A DNA stretch of 64,000 bases from assembly GCA_024305745.1 (NCBI GenBank), contig JAHRBS010000012.1, positions 1,245,001-1,309,000 of the forward strand, read 5' to 3'. The DNA is from Polyporus tsugae (Eukaryota > Basidiomycota > Agaricomycetes > Polyporales > Polyporaceae). The position numbers and the translations under genes are program-made. Of the stretch, positions 22,352-33,967 are shown in pieces. How positions within the stretch are numbered: position 1 is the stretch's first letter; each line of letters begins with the position of its first letter. The notes beneath the pieces are model-generated. The model worked only from the letters and a program-made list of their open reading frames with translations, was not told where the DNA came from and did not search any database.

Positions 22352-24185
22352 TCACGAGGCGGTCATCCGACGTCCGCCAGGCGTGCTTCGCCGAGCGGAC
22401 TGGCCGCCTACGATCGCTGGCTGGGCGACCGGCAGTGGCAGTCTCGCGGCAGCGCTGGCCTGGAAGGCGTTCGTGCCATACGCGTAGTACTGACCTGGAT
22501 AGTTTGCCACCGGGTGCTGATGCAGATGCCGCGACGCGACGTGGTCACGGTGATGCTGATGCGCTTGTGGGTACTGAATGCCTGAACCAGGATAGGACGT
22601 GCTCGGACCAGCGACAGGGGCGGGTGCGTACGGGTATGCGGCGGGGCCGATGACGGATCCGGGGGCATAGACTGCTTGACTGGGACGACGCGAGACAGGA
22701 GGGCACATCGGGGGAGGGACGTCACGCTCGTAACCCCATGTGGGCACAGTCGATGGGGTGATGGACATAGGCATCGTGCTCATGACAGCGGTACTGGCAG
22801 CGCGCGCCCGCACGCTAGCGACGATGCCTGCGTGGGTGGGATAGGGCGAGGGCGGGGGGCTGCCGGCGTGGATGAGCTCGATAAGGCGTGGGTGGCGCTT
22901 GGCCTCGGCGAGGAAGAGGTGCGCGCCGACGAGTTCGGGGGCCGGATCGAGGATAACGCGCTTGAGCGCCGGGTTCTGGGCAATCTGTCCAAGTGGAACA
23001 GAAAGGAAAGGACGAGCCAAAGTCAGTCTCGTGGAACCTGTTTCAGAGTGACGTGAAAAAGAAAGGGAGTCGATGGAATAGGAAGGAGAGAAGCAGCAAG
23101 GGTGGGCCGAGCGTTCCATAGGACGGAGAAGGAGGAGAAGGCCGGGGAGGAAGAGGAGAAGCACGGGGAGGAGAGGAGAAGAAGGGGCATAGGCAGAGAT
23201 ACGCACGTCAAGCAGGGTCGTATTCCAGACCGTGGGCAACATGGTGCTGAGCGTGTGGAGTCGGGGGGCAGTGGCCAGCGCCTTGGTGAGGGCGCTGGCG
23301 GCGGGAGAGGGGCTCAGGCGGAAAGCCACGTTTACGGATTCCTAGTTCACGCAGATAGAAGCCGTCAGTTACGTCAATCGCTAGATGTCGATTCCACCAC
23401 CAGTCTGTCGTCACCACCGTCGCTGTCCGCTCCGCAGACTACCCATCCAGCTCAACGGCCGTCCACAGGGGCGACGTACACCAACACCATCCCCATGCCC
23501 CGCTGCACGATGGACATCGCGGTAGCGCGAAACTACGACACACGAGGTGGAGAAACAGATCGAGGACAGTACTCACCAGTTTGCGCCAGTGCGCCATGGC
23601 CTTCCCGAGCTGCTCGAAGATGAAGATTGCGTTTGGCTGCGTGAGATACGCATTCTTGCGGATGACAAGGTGCCGGATGCCCCGAGTCTTCCCGAACGCC
23701 TCGCAGAACTCGATCACACCCCGGTCGCGGGGACCATCCTGCGCCGGGATCACACCGGTCGCGACAGTCAGAGAAGGCGAGTCGGCGTTGTCGACAGTGA
23801 TGTCGAGGGTATCGAGGCTGGTACAGAAGGGAACGAGCTGGCGCAGCGCGGGTGACGTAGCGTGGAGGTGCAGGCTGCGAACACATGGTGCGAGGGAAGG
23901 ATCGTGGCGGAGGGCACGGAGCAGGAGTTCAACATGACGCGGGGTACGGAGGACAGGGTGACGATAGTGGATGGGGGTCGCGATACGTAACCAGGATCTG
24001 CAGACGAGGAGAGGAGAGATTACGCTTGGGGCGGTCGCCGGAGGCGTCTGGTAGGTGTGCCATGTCGGACGCGAGGGCTCCGGAGACTGGACGAGGACAA
24101 GAGCGAGGACGCGCTCGAGGATCTCCTCGGGGACGTCCGCGAGGGTTGCGAAGCGAGCGCGAGGAGCTGACCTGCGTGAGGGCAT
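22352..24185 (-). CDS. F-box-like protein with disordered Tyr/His/Pro tail
   Basis: Model complement(join(22352..22984, 23207..23341, 23577..24185)), 458 aa. The N-terminus (LADVPEEILERVLALVL, then SPLLVCRSWLRIATPIHYRHPVLR) is an F-box-like helix pair, followed by leucine-rich strands (VRSLHLHATSPALRQLV, LDTLDITVDN, IRHLVIRKNAYLT). Exon 2 continues the repeats (RLHTLSTMLPTVWNTTLL), and exon 3 ends the fold with NPALKRVILDP. The last 150 residues are low complexity, rich in Pro, Tyr, His and Ser (YPQAHQHHRDH), and look disordered. Intron 2 is 222 nt with a pyrimidine-rich core. A TATAAA-like element at about 24431-24437 (minus strand) lies 245 nt upstream of the chosen ATG, so a longer N-terminus or 5' leader is possible. 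Confidence 0.65.
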
Positions 24186-27100
24186 TGGAGGACGGTCGTT
24201 AGACTTTGCGGTGATTGTAGGCTGCTTCTGGATGATGCGCAAGGAGAGCAGAAGAGTGATCTGCGTGGCCTTGAGGAGTTGGGCGGATTGGGGACGGGAT
24301 GGACTGACGAGGGCACTGGTGGGGAGATTTAAGTAAGGAGGAATCGCTAGCACTGGCAGGCGAGGAGAAGCGCGCGAGGGTGTTTTACCCGATGCGAGTA
24401 ACACAGACCCAACGGGCGGGATCCGCGCCTTTATACTCGCCGCTACTCTACGCGAGCCTTTGCGAGCAGATGGGCAGCTCGGGGAGGTAGCTGTGCTCAC
24501 CACCACCGTCGACTGACATGGGTCCAAGGAATGATGACTGAGATTGACTGCTCGAGCTGGGTCTGAGGCTGTAACTGCTATTTGTTGCCCGCCATTGTCT
24601 CTGCAGTGCTTCTGGCTCAGAAGCTCGTCCAATGTCCTCAGGTATCCTCCCGTGAGCGAGCAATTAAAGAATAAAGTGCAGGGGCCGCCCGGTGCCGCCC
24701 CTCACGACGGCTCGAGACCCACTCTCCCACCTGCTTGCCGACGTCGCCCCAATGGCGAGATGCGGCCTGATGGGGCGCATCCGCAGAGCCGCGACCGCCG
24801 ATTGCCTCATCGGGAGCGCGCGCTCGGCCCTCTGGAGCGTCCCCAGCCCCATATCGGGAAATCTGCGCGGCTGCTATCGCCGATCCTCCGATCCGTGATG
24901 ACGGCTTTCCGCCGGCATGTCCATATCCAGGAGGTGGGCGGGCGCTGGCCCCCACCCTCGCCGGCTGGCCGGACTGGACGGTGTACGACATGGTCACCTC
25001 CCAACGCAACGTTGGCGAGCCTTCGATAAATCTTCAGCCTTCCTCTTCCGAGGTACGCCTTTCCACCCCTCTCGCCTATGTACATATAATCTCGTTATTC
25101 ATTTTCGTCAGAAGATCCCCGGGCATCTAACAGAAAGCGTAAATGTACAGCTGCAGTATGTGCTTCATCTGCCCTCGTTCACATATCCCCTTGTCCTTCC
25201 GCATTCCCTTTCCCCTTGTCCTTGTAACCACGAACACGGAACGCGCCCACCCGGTGCCCCCCTTCGCTCTCGGTCCTGCCTCTAGGCTGATTCGACCAGG
25301 TCCCCGCCCTCCCTTACGGCATCAAGTCCCGTTCTGACAAGCGCACTGCCTATCACTGCCAGCCGACGCCCCGTCCGGTGTCCGCCCCTTGGCCCCTTGC
25401 CAGCTCTGATTACCGTAATCTAATCACCCCGGGCGCTGAGCTGCCCATCTGCCGGCTGACACAGGAACTTTAAAGTTGCTCGCGTACACAGGTTGCGACT
25501 AGGTTGCGCAGGTCCCCTTCCCACCGCGGCTCGCCGGCGGGCGAGGTCCTCTGGTCCATCCACATCATCACGCACAAGTGCGCGCTCCAGTACTGCCGAG
25601 TGCCACCCGTTCTGACGGATTCGTTCGACTGAGGAAAACCCCACCAGAAGGAAGGCAGGCTTCTTGCCTCATCCGGCCGACCCTTTCAATGCCTCCTCGC
25701 ACGACTTATTGCGAGCATCAACGGTGCCTCCCTTCTAGCATGTATGGTATGTAATCCAAACCTTGCACTCAAAACTCGGTGTGACTCTGACACCCGCTAC
25801 CCGCCGTCGTGCCACGAGCGTGTCAGCCAACGACGTATTACTGTAACTTAACCGCGCGAATGCGAAGCCCAGTGGTCACCCGATCGCGATGTATTGGTGC
25901 GCGCGATGCTTTCCGAGCTCTGGATCGACTCGCTACAGTCTCGATCTCGTACTGCGGCGAGCACATGCACCCAGCTGCAGGGCTGCCCCTCGCGGTTCGA
26001 ACTTCGTTGTGACGTGCTCTTGGTATGGTATGAGACTTGCGTACTGGGGCGACTCGCGATCCTCGATGGTACTCTGCCGAGGTGCTGTCCATCGCCGGCG
26101 TCCTCGCGATCCCGATATCACCCTCTAGCAAAGTTCAAACCTTGGCTGTTGCTGTTGTCCAGACTCGACTCGAGCCTCGACGTCCTCCGCTATCACCAAA
26201 TCTTGTACCACCGCCTGCCCATGCGAAACGATCGTCAATGGTCATGCACAACCCTAATGTTTGTCTTGATCTCTGGACGCGCCGACTGGCTCAGTGCAAA
26301 TGCTGTGCTAACTCAAGGCCACAGAGGCGTCCAACTTGGATGCGCTCTCGGTCAGCTCGGCCACCCTCCCACCCTGCCAGTGCTTCACCGCATTCTCACT
26401 TCTTGTACTGCGCGCGTTATGACCGAATGCTGGGCGACCTCCTGTGACCTCCGACAACTGCTCATTGGTGCCAGAACAGGACCAACACGCACGATGCGGT
26501 CCGCTAGTGTGTAAACTCACAGTCCTCAGGGTGCGCCAGGCTGGCAACCGCACGGCTTCTCGCAGTGGATCGTCGGATGGCCCCATGGGAGGGCGCGGAG
26601 ATATCTGGTTCGTGCACCACGCCAATGATGACGACGGAGCGGTGAAGCTGAAACGCGGGACAGGGGATTCGAGAACGAAAACCGAGGACGAGAATGGACA
26701 CGATAGCCAGCGAGAACCCTCTCCCCGCTCGGGCCACTGACGTCGGGACAAGAGATGCGCCGCAGTTGCCAGGGTCTTCTGTCTTCCACCGCCGTTTTCG
26801 GCACCTTTTTCTTTTTTGCACGCTGGGTTCTGACGCGGTTCTGCCCCACTTCCCCCGGACGCTTCGACTTCGTAGGCACGAGGCACTCGCCCCACCCTCG
26901 TGGCCCGAACGGCCGACGTCGCTCGCGGTCTGCTCTGCTCGCGCCCTATTCGCTGCCAACGCGCGGGCCGTTCTGCGGATTTTGCGGTTGGGAAGAGCGA
27001 GCCAATGGCCACTTGTTTCCTGTCCCTTTCCCCTGCAGCGGGGGAGGGGATCGCTGGTGGCAGACGCCCCGCGCCAGGTCTGCTTCTGAGGAAGCCTGTA

Positions 27101-30100
27101 TGGCGCGGCTATGACAGCCACCGACACCACGGATGACGGTGCCAGGGATCTGCCAGAGCCGGCGGCAGGAGGAGCTCGAGCGTTCTGACGGCGATGTGCC
27201 TCGTCCCAGTTTGCCTCCACGCGTCAGGTTCGATCCACTCCAAGCCTCCCGTCACAGTTCTGTTTTTTGCCTGTCCACGTCACCCTCGTCCGAGCAGGCA
27301 ACCATCATGCCCAGCCAACCGGAAGCAGAAGTGCACTGGCAGTCAGGGAGGCGCGCCATTGCGATTGCCCAGGGAACGACGTCGACAGCTGCACGAACGC
27401 TTCCAATACTCGCCCCTCCTAGAATGCCCACGCCGGACTCTCCTCATCGGCATCCCGGCGCGGCGCCGAACAGGCAACAATTTTGCCCTCTGATTCTCTT
27501 CCGACGACGTCGAACGGGTCTGGAAGGGGGCGAATGTGCCGTACCTACGTAATGCAAGTCAATGTCTCTGTCTCTGTTCCTTCTCGACCGAACGACGCTC
27601 ACATCTCTCACAGCGCTGTCTGACCATCAGGAGGCAGAACACACCTACGGGCTCATGTTCACGTTTAGCGCTGGACGGAGCATAATGTATAATGCGCGCA
27701 GGGTGTCTATAAGTTAGAACGGATATATTGCACGTCGCCAGGAAACAGCCTTCCATCTGCAGTCCATGCCGGTCTTCCAGCCGTCTCAGTCCGCGTACTA
27801 CGGTCCCACAGCGTACTCGCACACGTACACACACACACGTCGGCGACCCTCGAGTTCGGACTCCACACGACGTTCTATCATCTGACTGGAACGTCCTCTC
27901 GAACGCGGGTGCGGGTGCGAATACGAGTGCTATCAGAACCCACCCCAGCAAGTCCACCCCGCAAGTTGTCAAGTACTGAATTGCAAAAGTATTCTTGGCC
28001 GACCTTCCTCGAACCGGTTCCCTCCCTTCCCCCAGCCGCCCACCGCCCGCCACCCGTCGCTCGCCGCTTGGGAGCTGTCGTCGCCAAATCAGTTTCGCGT
28101 CGACATGGCTTCACTGAGCGATCCATCCATATGTCCACGAGCCGACGCCATCGATACTGCCGCATGAGAAGACGCGAAGGGCCCGCGGTGCGCGTTCACA
28201 TGCACGGTGTGCCGTTCGCGGCCCTCCTCGCGCGCGTGCTTCCAGGACCTCGTCAGCGAGAATGCTAAGGAGAAAAACACCACGCGCGCCGAATACATGC
28301 AATGCGCGCCGCCCGCTCTCCGAGCCGTCCAGGTCCCGCCTCTGTCGCACATGCTCCGGGTCAGACTCAAGGGTCCGGGTTGACGTTCAAGGCTCCACTG
28401 GAGCCCGCGGCCGAGCTCGGCGCACGCGCGCGTACCTGGGCCGTACGCGTACTCTGACAGCGATGCGCAGAGCTCGCCTGGAACCCGACCCCGGCCCAAG
28501 TAGGTATGTACTTACGTACGAACACGAAGCGTACGGTACGCGAGACTGCGATCCCCCTCCCGTGAGCCGTCGTCAGGGCGCGCCCGACGTCGCGACCGCG
28601 TCGGCGTCGCTTCCGAGACGTACGTGGCCCCCCTAAAGCCTCCAGAGCTCCAGGCCGCTACTGTACCCCGCCGCTGCTTCCCGAATCCCAAATGGGCGAC
28701 AGAGGATGAGGATTCGAGGGCGGCGGGAGGACCGCCGACGCCGCATTACCCACGCTCGACGAGACGATGCCGGCAGAGGCGTAGCGGCAGAAGGTGACAA
28801 TCTCCGTGCGTGCCCACTGCTGCCGGCGCGCCGCACGCCTATTCTGCTCTGAAGAATGAGTGCTTACTGATCAGTACTGTACTGATGATCTGCCGAAGAG
28901 CGTGAGCCGCCCCCCGCGACCAGGACAGATTAGGGAGTCGAGGTGCTCGCGGATTGCGAATTGTGCGTCGAGTGTGGATGTGGACACTCCGAGACTGGAG
29001 GGGGCGGCTGCTCCGTGCGGCCATCTAACGTATACGTATGTGAAGAGCGGTGGTTTACTTACGGGTGGGAACGTTAACGTGGACCGTTACTTGCAGGGCC
29101 GGGCATTCAAAGAAACAGAGGCCCTGGGGGCCTCGAGCTTCTTCCGCTTGCTCCGACAATGAAAAATGCGTTTTGCCGACGCCGACAATTGTAATGGGAA
29201 GACGGACTGACTGACGGACGGACATGCATGAGCTTCGACCCGCCCTCTCCGGCCTTCGGGCTGATTCAGATGCATTGACGGACGCACTGATGTGGTTGTC
29301 ACCTCAGCTGCTTCGTGCGGCTGCTCCGACGGTTCGCGAGGCGCGCTATGTCCACACCCATCGCAACAGGCCTAGGCTACACCCGAGCCTGAGGTGGTTG
29401 GGACGCAGTGCGCACAATTGATCGGGCTTCGTCCAATTTCCCACTTCGTGTCCTTTCGTGTCTCGTCGTGGCCGTCCAAGGTGGCAACTTGCAACAGTTC
29501 CGCCTGCCGGATCTTTCCTCTTTCGAAGGCCTCGCGCGGATGTACTTACATAGAGCGGCCGAAGAACCACCACTGGGGGAACCACATTGTAGGATGTGGG
29601 TATCGTGGTCGGGACCTCTCAGGCCTGACGCCATGCCGCCGGTCTCGAGTGCCGGTGGCGCGTCCACCCTGGAAAATTTGCGTGAGCCAAAGAGTCTATT
29701 TGATGCTTGCGGTCGTCGTTCGCTCACATCGCAATCGCTCTCGTCATCGTACGTATGTAGGCGTCCGTCCTACCACATACGCGCTAGCGCTCTCGTTATT
29801 CGTGCCCCTTTCCACTGCATCTGCCACCTGCCACCGTCAGGCGCCACGCGGGACGCGCACGAGCGGGGAGCTCTCGACCTGGACCTACGTGGGCCGCGCC
29901 GAGCTTGAGGGCGAGGGCTTCGCAGAGCCTGTTTGAACTTTGCGCCTTCGCGTGGGCCCCTCGCGCTGCGCAGAGCTTGTCGTGCGGGAGCTCGAGCGGC
30001 GGCAACGCTTTTGCTCGGGTGAGCACGCCTCGGTCGCACGCGCGCGCACGCCCTCGGGGATCCTCTTTTCCACATGCTGCTGCCGCCTGGACTCTGGAGG

Positions 30101-32254
30101 CTCGCCAAAGGGGTCTTGCCTTTTTCCGACAGCTGGACTGCGTGATCGGAGCCTACAGCTTCGCCCACGCCGCGCCCAATGGTCGCGGCGCGCTTCGACA
30201 ACGGCGCGGATCTGGTCTGGGTGCTGGATGTTGGATGCCGGACGCTGGATGTCAAGTACATAGGTGGTAGTTAGCCGTGGGTCAAGGGCAGCCAGGTCAT
30301 TGGCGGTACACTCTTCTGAAGACTGACCAAGCCGCCCATGGCATGCGGGCGGGGCCATCATCCTGGTCTGGAGCGTCGCGAACCATTCCGATTGCCTATT
30401 GGGTATCCGCCGCTGCGTTTTGTCGGACGGGAGGCCGCACGCGATCCTGGAGGGTTGCAGGAGCTAGAAGCTCTTACTTTAGGCTTCAGGGTACCGGCGA
30501 GGTCCCTTATACCCGGAAGCGACGACATGGCGAAGACATGGCCGTGGACCCGCGCTCACGAATGTGTGCGTTTGGGCGGCCCGTCCAACGCAAATGGGAC
30601 TTGGGGGTGGACGTCTTGGCCACGCCTGGACACGGTCAGTCATTTACGAAACAAGAGCACGTGTACTGAGCAAATTCCATTAATGTCGCATAGCAGAACG
30701 GGCTTGGGGGCTCCGAAGGGGTTCCGAGAGGGTGGCGACCTGGACCTGTTTCAACGTTCCGCGGGGTTAAGTCGACGAGAGTGGACCTGTAGCCGCCAGT
30801 CGTGCATTGGTGTACAGAACGGCAGCCAGGGAGTGCCGTGAGTGCGCGGTGCCAATGAGAGTGGAGTCACAGTGAACAGGTCACCTGGTGAAGTGTTGTG
30901 CGGTTCACAAGCTCCAGAGATGACAAGACTGTGTAGATGGACGGTAAGTCGCTGAATTGAGCGGCGAGAGTCCGATCAGAGCTCACCTCCACTAAAATTA
31001 ATGAAGAATGGTCCCAAACCACATGTCCGAAGAGAACGTCAAGTGCCACACTGGCCGGAGGTCCCCATCTTGACCATGTTGCATACACTAGTAGTGTAGA
31101 GGACTCGGCAGTAAGTAATGGCCGGGTCTAGCCAGCAATTAACAATTGGCGCACCAGTGCTCTCTCTCGACAATGTTGACATTCCGGTCAGTTACCGGCG
31201 TTCGCGAGCTCGTACGAACGCTTCGCGGAACCCAAAGGCAGGCAGTACGACACCGTGGCACGTTCGGGGGCCCTTCGGCTTGGTACGTTGCAGCGGACAG
31301 CCGCGTGCCACAGTGCTAGTCGAAGCTCGAATGAAGCCGAGGATGGCACCGACCTGTTGGGCCCGATGTGAACCCGCGACGACGCTACCGACGCAGTCGT
31401 ACATGGAACGGTATGTAGGCGCAGCAAGGCGCTGCGTTTCATGATGCCCTGGAGAGGTTAAGTGACGAGCTGCAATCGCAATCGCCGCGGATCGGTAGAA
31501 AGCGATGTCTGTTTCCGTGATTCGTTAGCCTTGCCGCCTGCGCGGCGGTGCCGGGCGAATGGGAACGGGGTGCAGGGACGGCGAGGTGTGTGCCTGTGGT
31601 CTGCGAGGTGTGTTCTGTGGTTTGGGGTGGCGGGCTTAGTTGGGTTTGACAATAGATGCGGCAGACCGAACTCCGCGCACGAGCGTATGGAGCGTTATGA
31701 AACGTCACCACTACCATGATCCATTACGACCTACAGATATTTGTAAGCCGATGCACCCGCTGTGAGCAAACCACCGACCTGATCAATGGTGGTGGAGGTG
31801 GTGGCGGCACTAGCGGGGCGGGAGTTGAGAAAATGCAGCATTCGATGGCGGAGACAGTTTTCTTCCTATCCTTACGGGTTGCAAAGCATTCAGGGCGACG
31901 AGAGGATGCTGTGTCGACGGTATGTGGTTGGTCTTTCGTATTGGCTGTACCCGCTGGAGGTGCTGATCATTCGTCGCTTGGCCGTTACCCGCATATCCCG
32001 TTGTCCAGAAACGATTGTTCCGGGAATGGGACACTCTAGGTTACTAGGGAATATGAACAGAAATTGAGTAGGGCGAGGAAAGAATAAGTAATAACGTTAC
32101 TGATATCCGTACAAACATTGTCCAGTGACAATACCCCTTCCGCCCTCTCCTCTCCTCTCCTTCGCCACCCCTTATGGTATCCCAACAACCATCCCTCCGC
32201 TAGTCGTCGGAATCGTGGCGCAGCGCTCGATGCTGAGTACCTGCTCCGGGCCCT
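24186..32254. other. 8 kb gene-poor GC-rich region
   Basis: I found no conserved exon on either strand. The region is GC-rich with many overlapping frames up to 240 codons (for example 26504-27220 and 29770-30261 on the minus strand, 29394-29936 on the plus strand). Their translations are Arg/Pro/Ser-rich, overlap each other in several frames and lack domains, which is what chance gives at this base composition. No terminal repeats, transposase or reverse-transcriptase motif, tRNA or rRNA was recognised. Small tandem motifs occur, such as GGATG-like units near 30218-30250 and a GGT/GGC run near 31786-31810. The first 250 bases should hold the promoter of the F-box-like gene. Confidence 0.45.
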
Positions 32255-33194
32255 CTAGTCGAACCCAGCATACCAGCTGAGCAACGTCTGCGCGAACCAC
32301 ACGAACAGGACAAACACGAAGATCGCGAGGATGAAGAGCAGGGCGCTGAACCGGAACCAGTACAACTCCGCGAGCTGCTCGAGGTAGCGGATCATGACCT
32401 TGCCCGTGAGCTTCGACTCGCCCTCGGAGCGCACCCCGAAGGAGAACGGCACCTCGGCGATCGCCCTGCCGGAGATGTTGCACTTGACGAGCAGGTCGAG
32501 CGCGATCTTGAACCCGTCCGAGTTCAGGTTGCGCGCCTTCAGGAACTGCAAACGGCAGGGTGGTAACGTGAGAATCGTGAAAGCGGTCCAACAGTGAAAG
32601 GAAGACATACGGTCTCCTTTCGAATGCCGAAGAAGCCAGACATGGGGTCGCTTGCGGAGGTGAGGGGGAGCGCGAGCATGCGCGCGCCGGAGGAGATGAT
32701 GCGACGGTAGAGCGGCCAGCCCTCGTCGATCTCGACGCCCTTTGCGTATCGCGTGCCGAGCGCGAACTCCTTCGTGGGCGACATAGAAGCGAGCATAGCA
32801 GGGACGTACTCGGGAGGATGCTAACGTGGCGGGTCGATTTGAGGATTCGCGCATCGGTTATAGAGGAGGTGGGCGGGCGTACCTGCAAGTCGGCGTCCAT
32901 GCACAACATGTTGTCACCCTGCGCCTCCCTGAAGCCGCGAACCACCGCGCTGCTGAGCCCACGCTCTGTTGTGCGAACGATGATACGGGCGTTGTAGCCT
33001 TCACGCCGGAGGTCGTCGACGGTCTCGACGGAACCGTCGCGCGAGTTGTCGTCTACGATGATGACTTCGACCTCGTGAGGACTAACGGGCGAGCTGGCCT
33101 GCGACAGCGCGCCGAAGATACGAGTCACGAGCGGACGCAGGTTGCCATTCTCCTTATATGCGGGGACAATGACGGAGTAGTGAATCCCAGACAT
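32255..33194 (-). CDS. DPM1: Dolichol-phosphate mannosyltransferase catalytic subunit
   Basis: Model complement(join(32255..32545, 32611..32820, 32883..33194)), 270 aa. A GT-A-fold enzyme that moves mannose from GDP-mannose to dolichyl phosphate at the ER. Dol-P-Man then feeds N-glycan, O-mannose and GPI-anchor synthesis. Motifs in order are: YSVIVPAYKENGNL; VIIVDDNSRDGS for nucleotide binding; GLSSAVVRGFREA; the metal-binding DADLQHPPE spanning the first intron; GTRYAKGVEIDEGWPLYRRIIS; SDPMSGFFG; and EVPFSFGVRSEGESKLTGK. The C-terminus ends in one hydrophobic helix (FSALLFILAIFVFVLFVWFAQ). This is the yeast-type architecture, which does not strictly need separate DPM2/DPM3 anchors. Introns are 62-65 nt. 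Confidence 0.95.
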
Positions 33195-33967
33195 GTTCGG
33201 GCTTGGTGTGCTTGGTGGAACAGAAAAGACGGGGGCAACAAATCAAGGCTAGAAACCAGTTCGTGGAAGGTTTTGGAGCAGCCCGAGTTTGGCGGGGTAT
33301 ACGAGGGAGAATACAGACGAAGGAGAGGAGGAGGAGGCTTTGAGCTCGACAACGATGGAAGACGAGAAGGAGGGGTATGAGGTGGCTGATGTATGCAGTT
33401 GCTGGACACGTCGACGAGCCATTTTCCACGCGCGCCAGCGAGTCTCGTACCGCCGCGCGCAGCTCTCCTCTCTCCTAGACCGCGATGCTCGCCATTCAAT
33501 CACCCCATTCTCGCACATATCTCGGTGCTGCGCAATGCCTATATGACCTCTTGATCTCGCAATAAGATCCACTTACGGAGCGTTCGGGTTCCTGCCGGCG
33601 CGGCGCGGTGGTTTGGCACAAGGTATACATACTAGGCGAGTGCCAGAGTTTTCCGCTCGACGTCAAAACATCACGCAACCAGCCAACAACCACCTATTAC
33701 TCTCACGGCTTGCATGGTAATGTCAAGGACAGTGATTCCTGCTGCGGCGTTGCGATTCGATGGGGGCTTCCAAGGCGCGTAGGATTGCTCAGAAAAGCCC
33801 TCAGACGAGCAGCTCATTGCGACTTCTACTGGCTTACACTCCCCATATCTCGGCATCCACCATCGGGTTCGATCGGGCGCTGCCTACGCTCAGGTGGTAT
33901 GTAGTAGTAAGGCCAACCCGTGTGTTACAATGTTGATATTGTTTGCCTTCCTTCCAGATCCGCCATT
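33195..33967. promoter_or_regulatory. Divergent spacer between DPM1 and HET copy 2
   Basis: No gene is supported. The sequence next to DPM1 is pyrimidine-rich when read on the minus strand (CCTCCTCCTCTCC-like), as common in fungal housekeeping promoters. Confidence 0.4.

Noticed and set aside
26308..27220. Overlapping minus-strand frames of 234-238 codons
   Set aside because: Two different frames overlap on one strand with Arg/Pro/Ser-rich translations and no conserved motif; typical of chance in GC-rich DNA.
27225..27240. GGTTCGATCC resembling a tRNA B box
   Set aside because: The flanking bases do not form a T-stem, and no A box or acceptor stem lies at the expected distance. Other GTTCGA sites (25995, 33866) fail in the same way.
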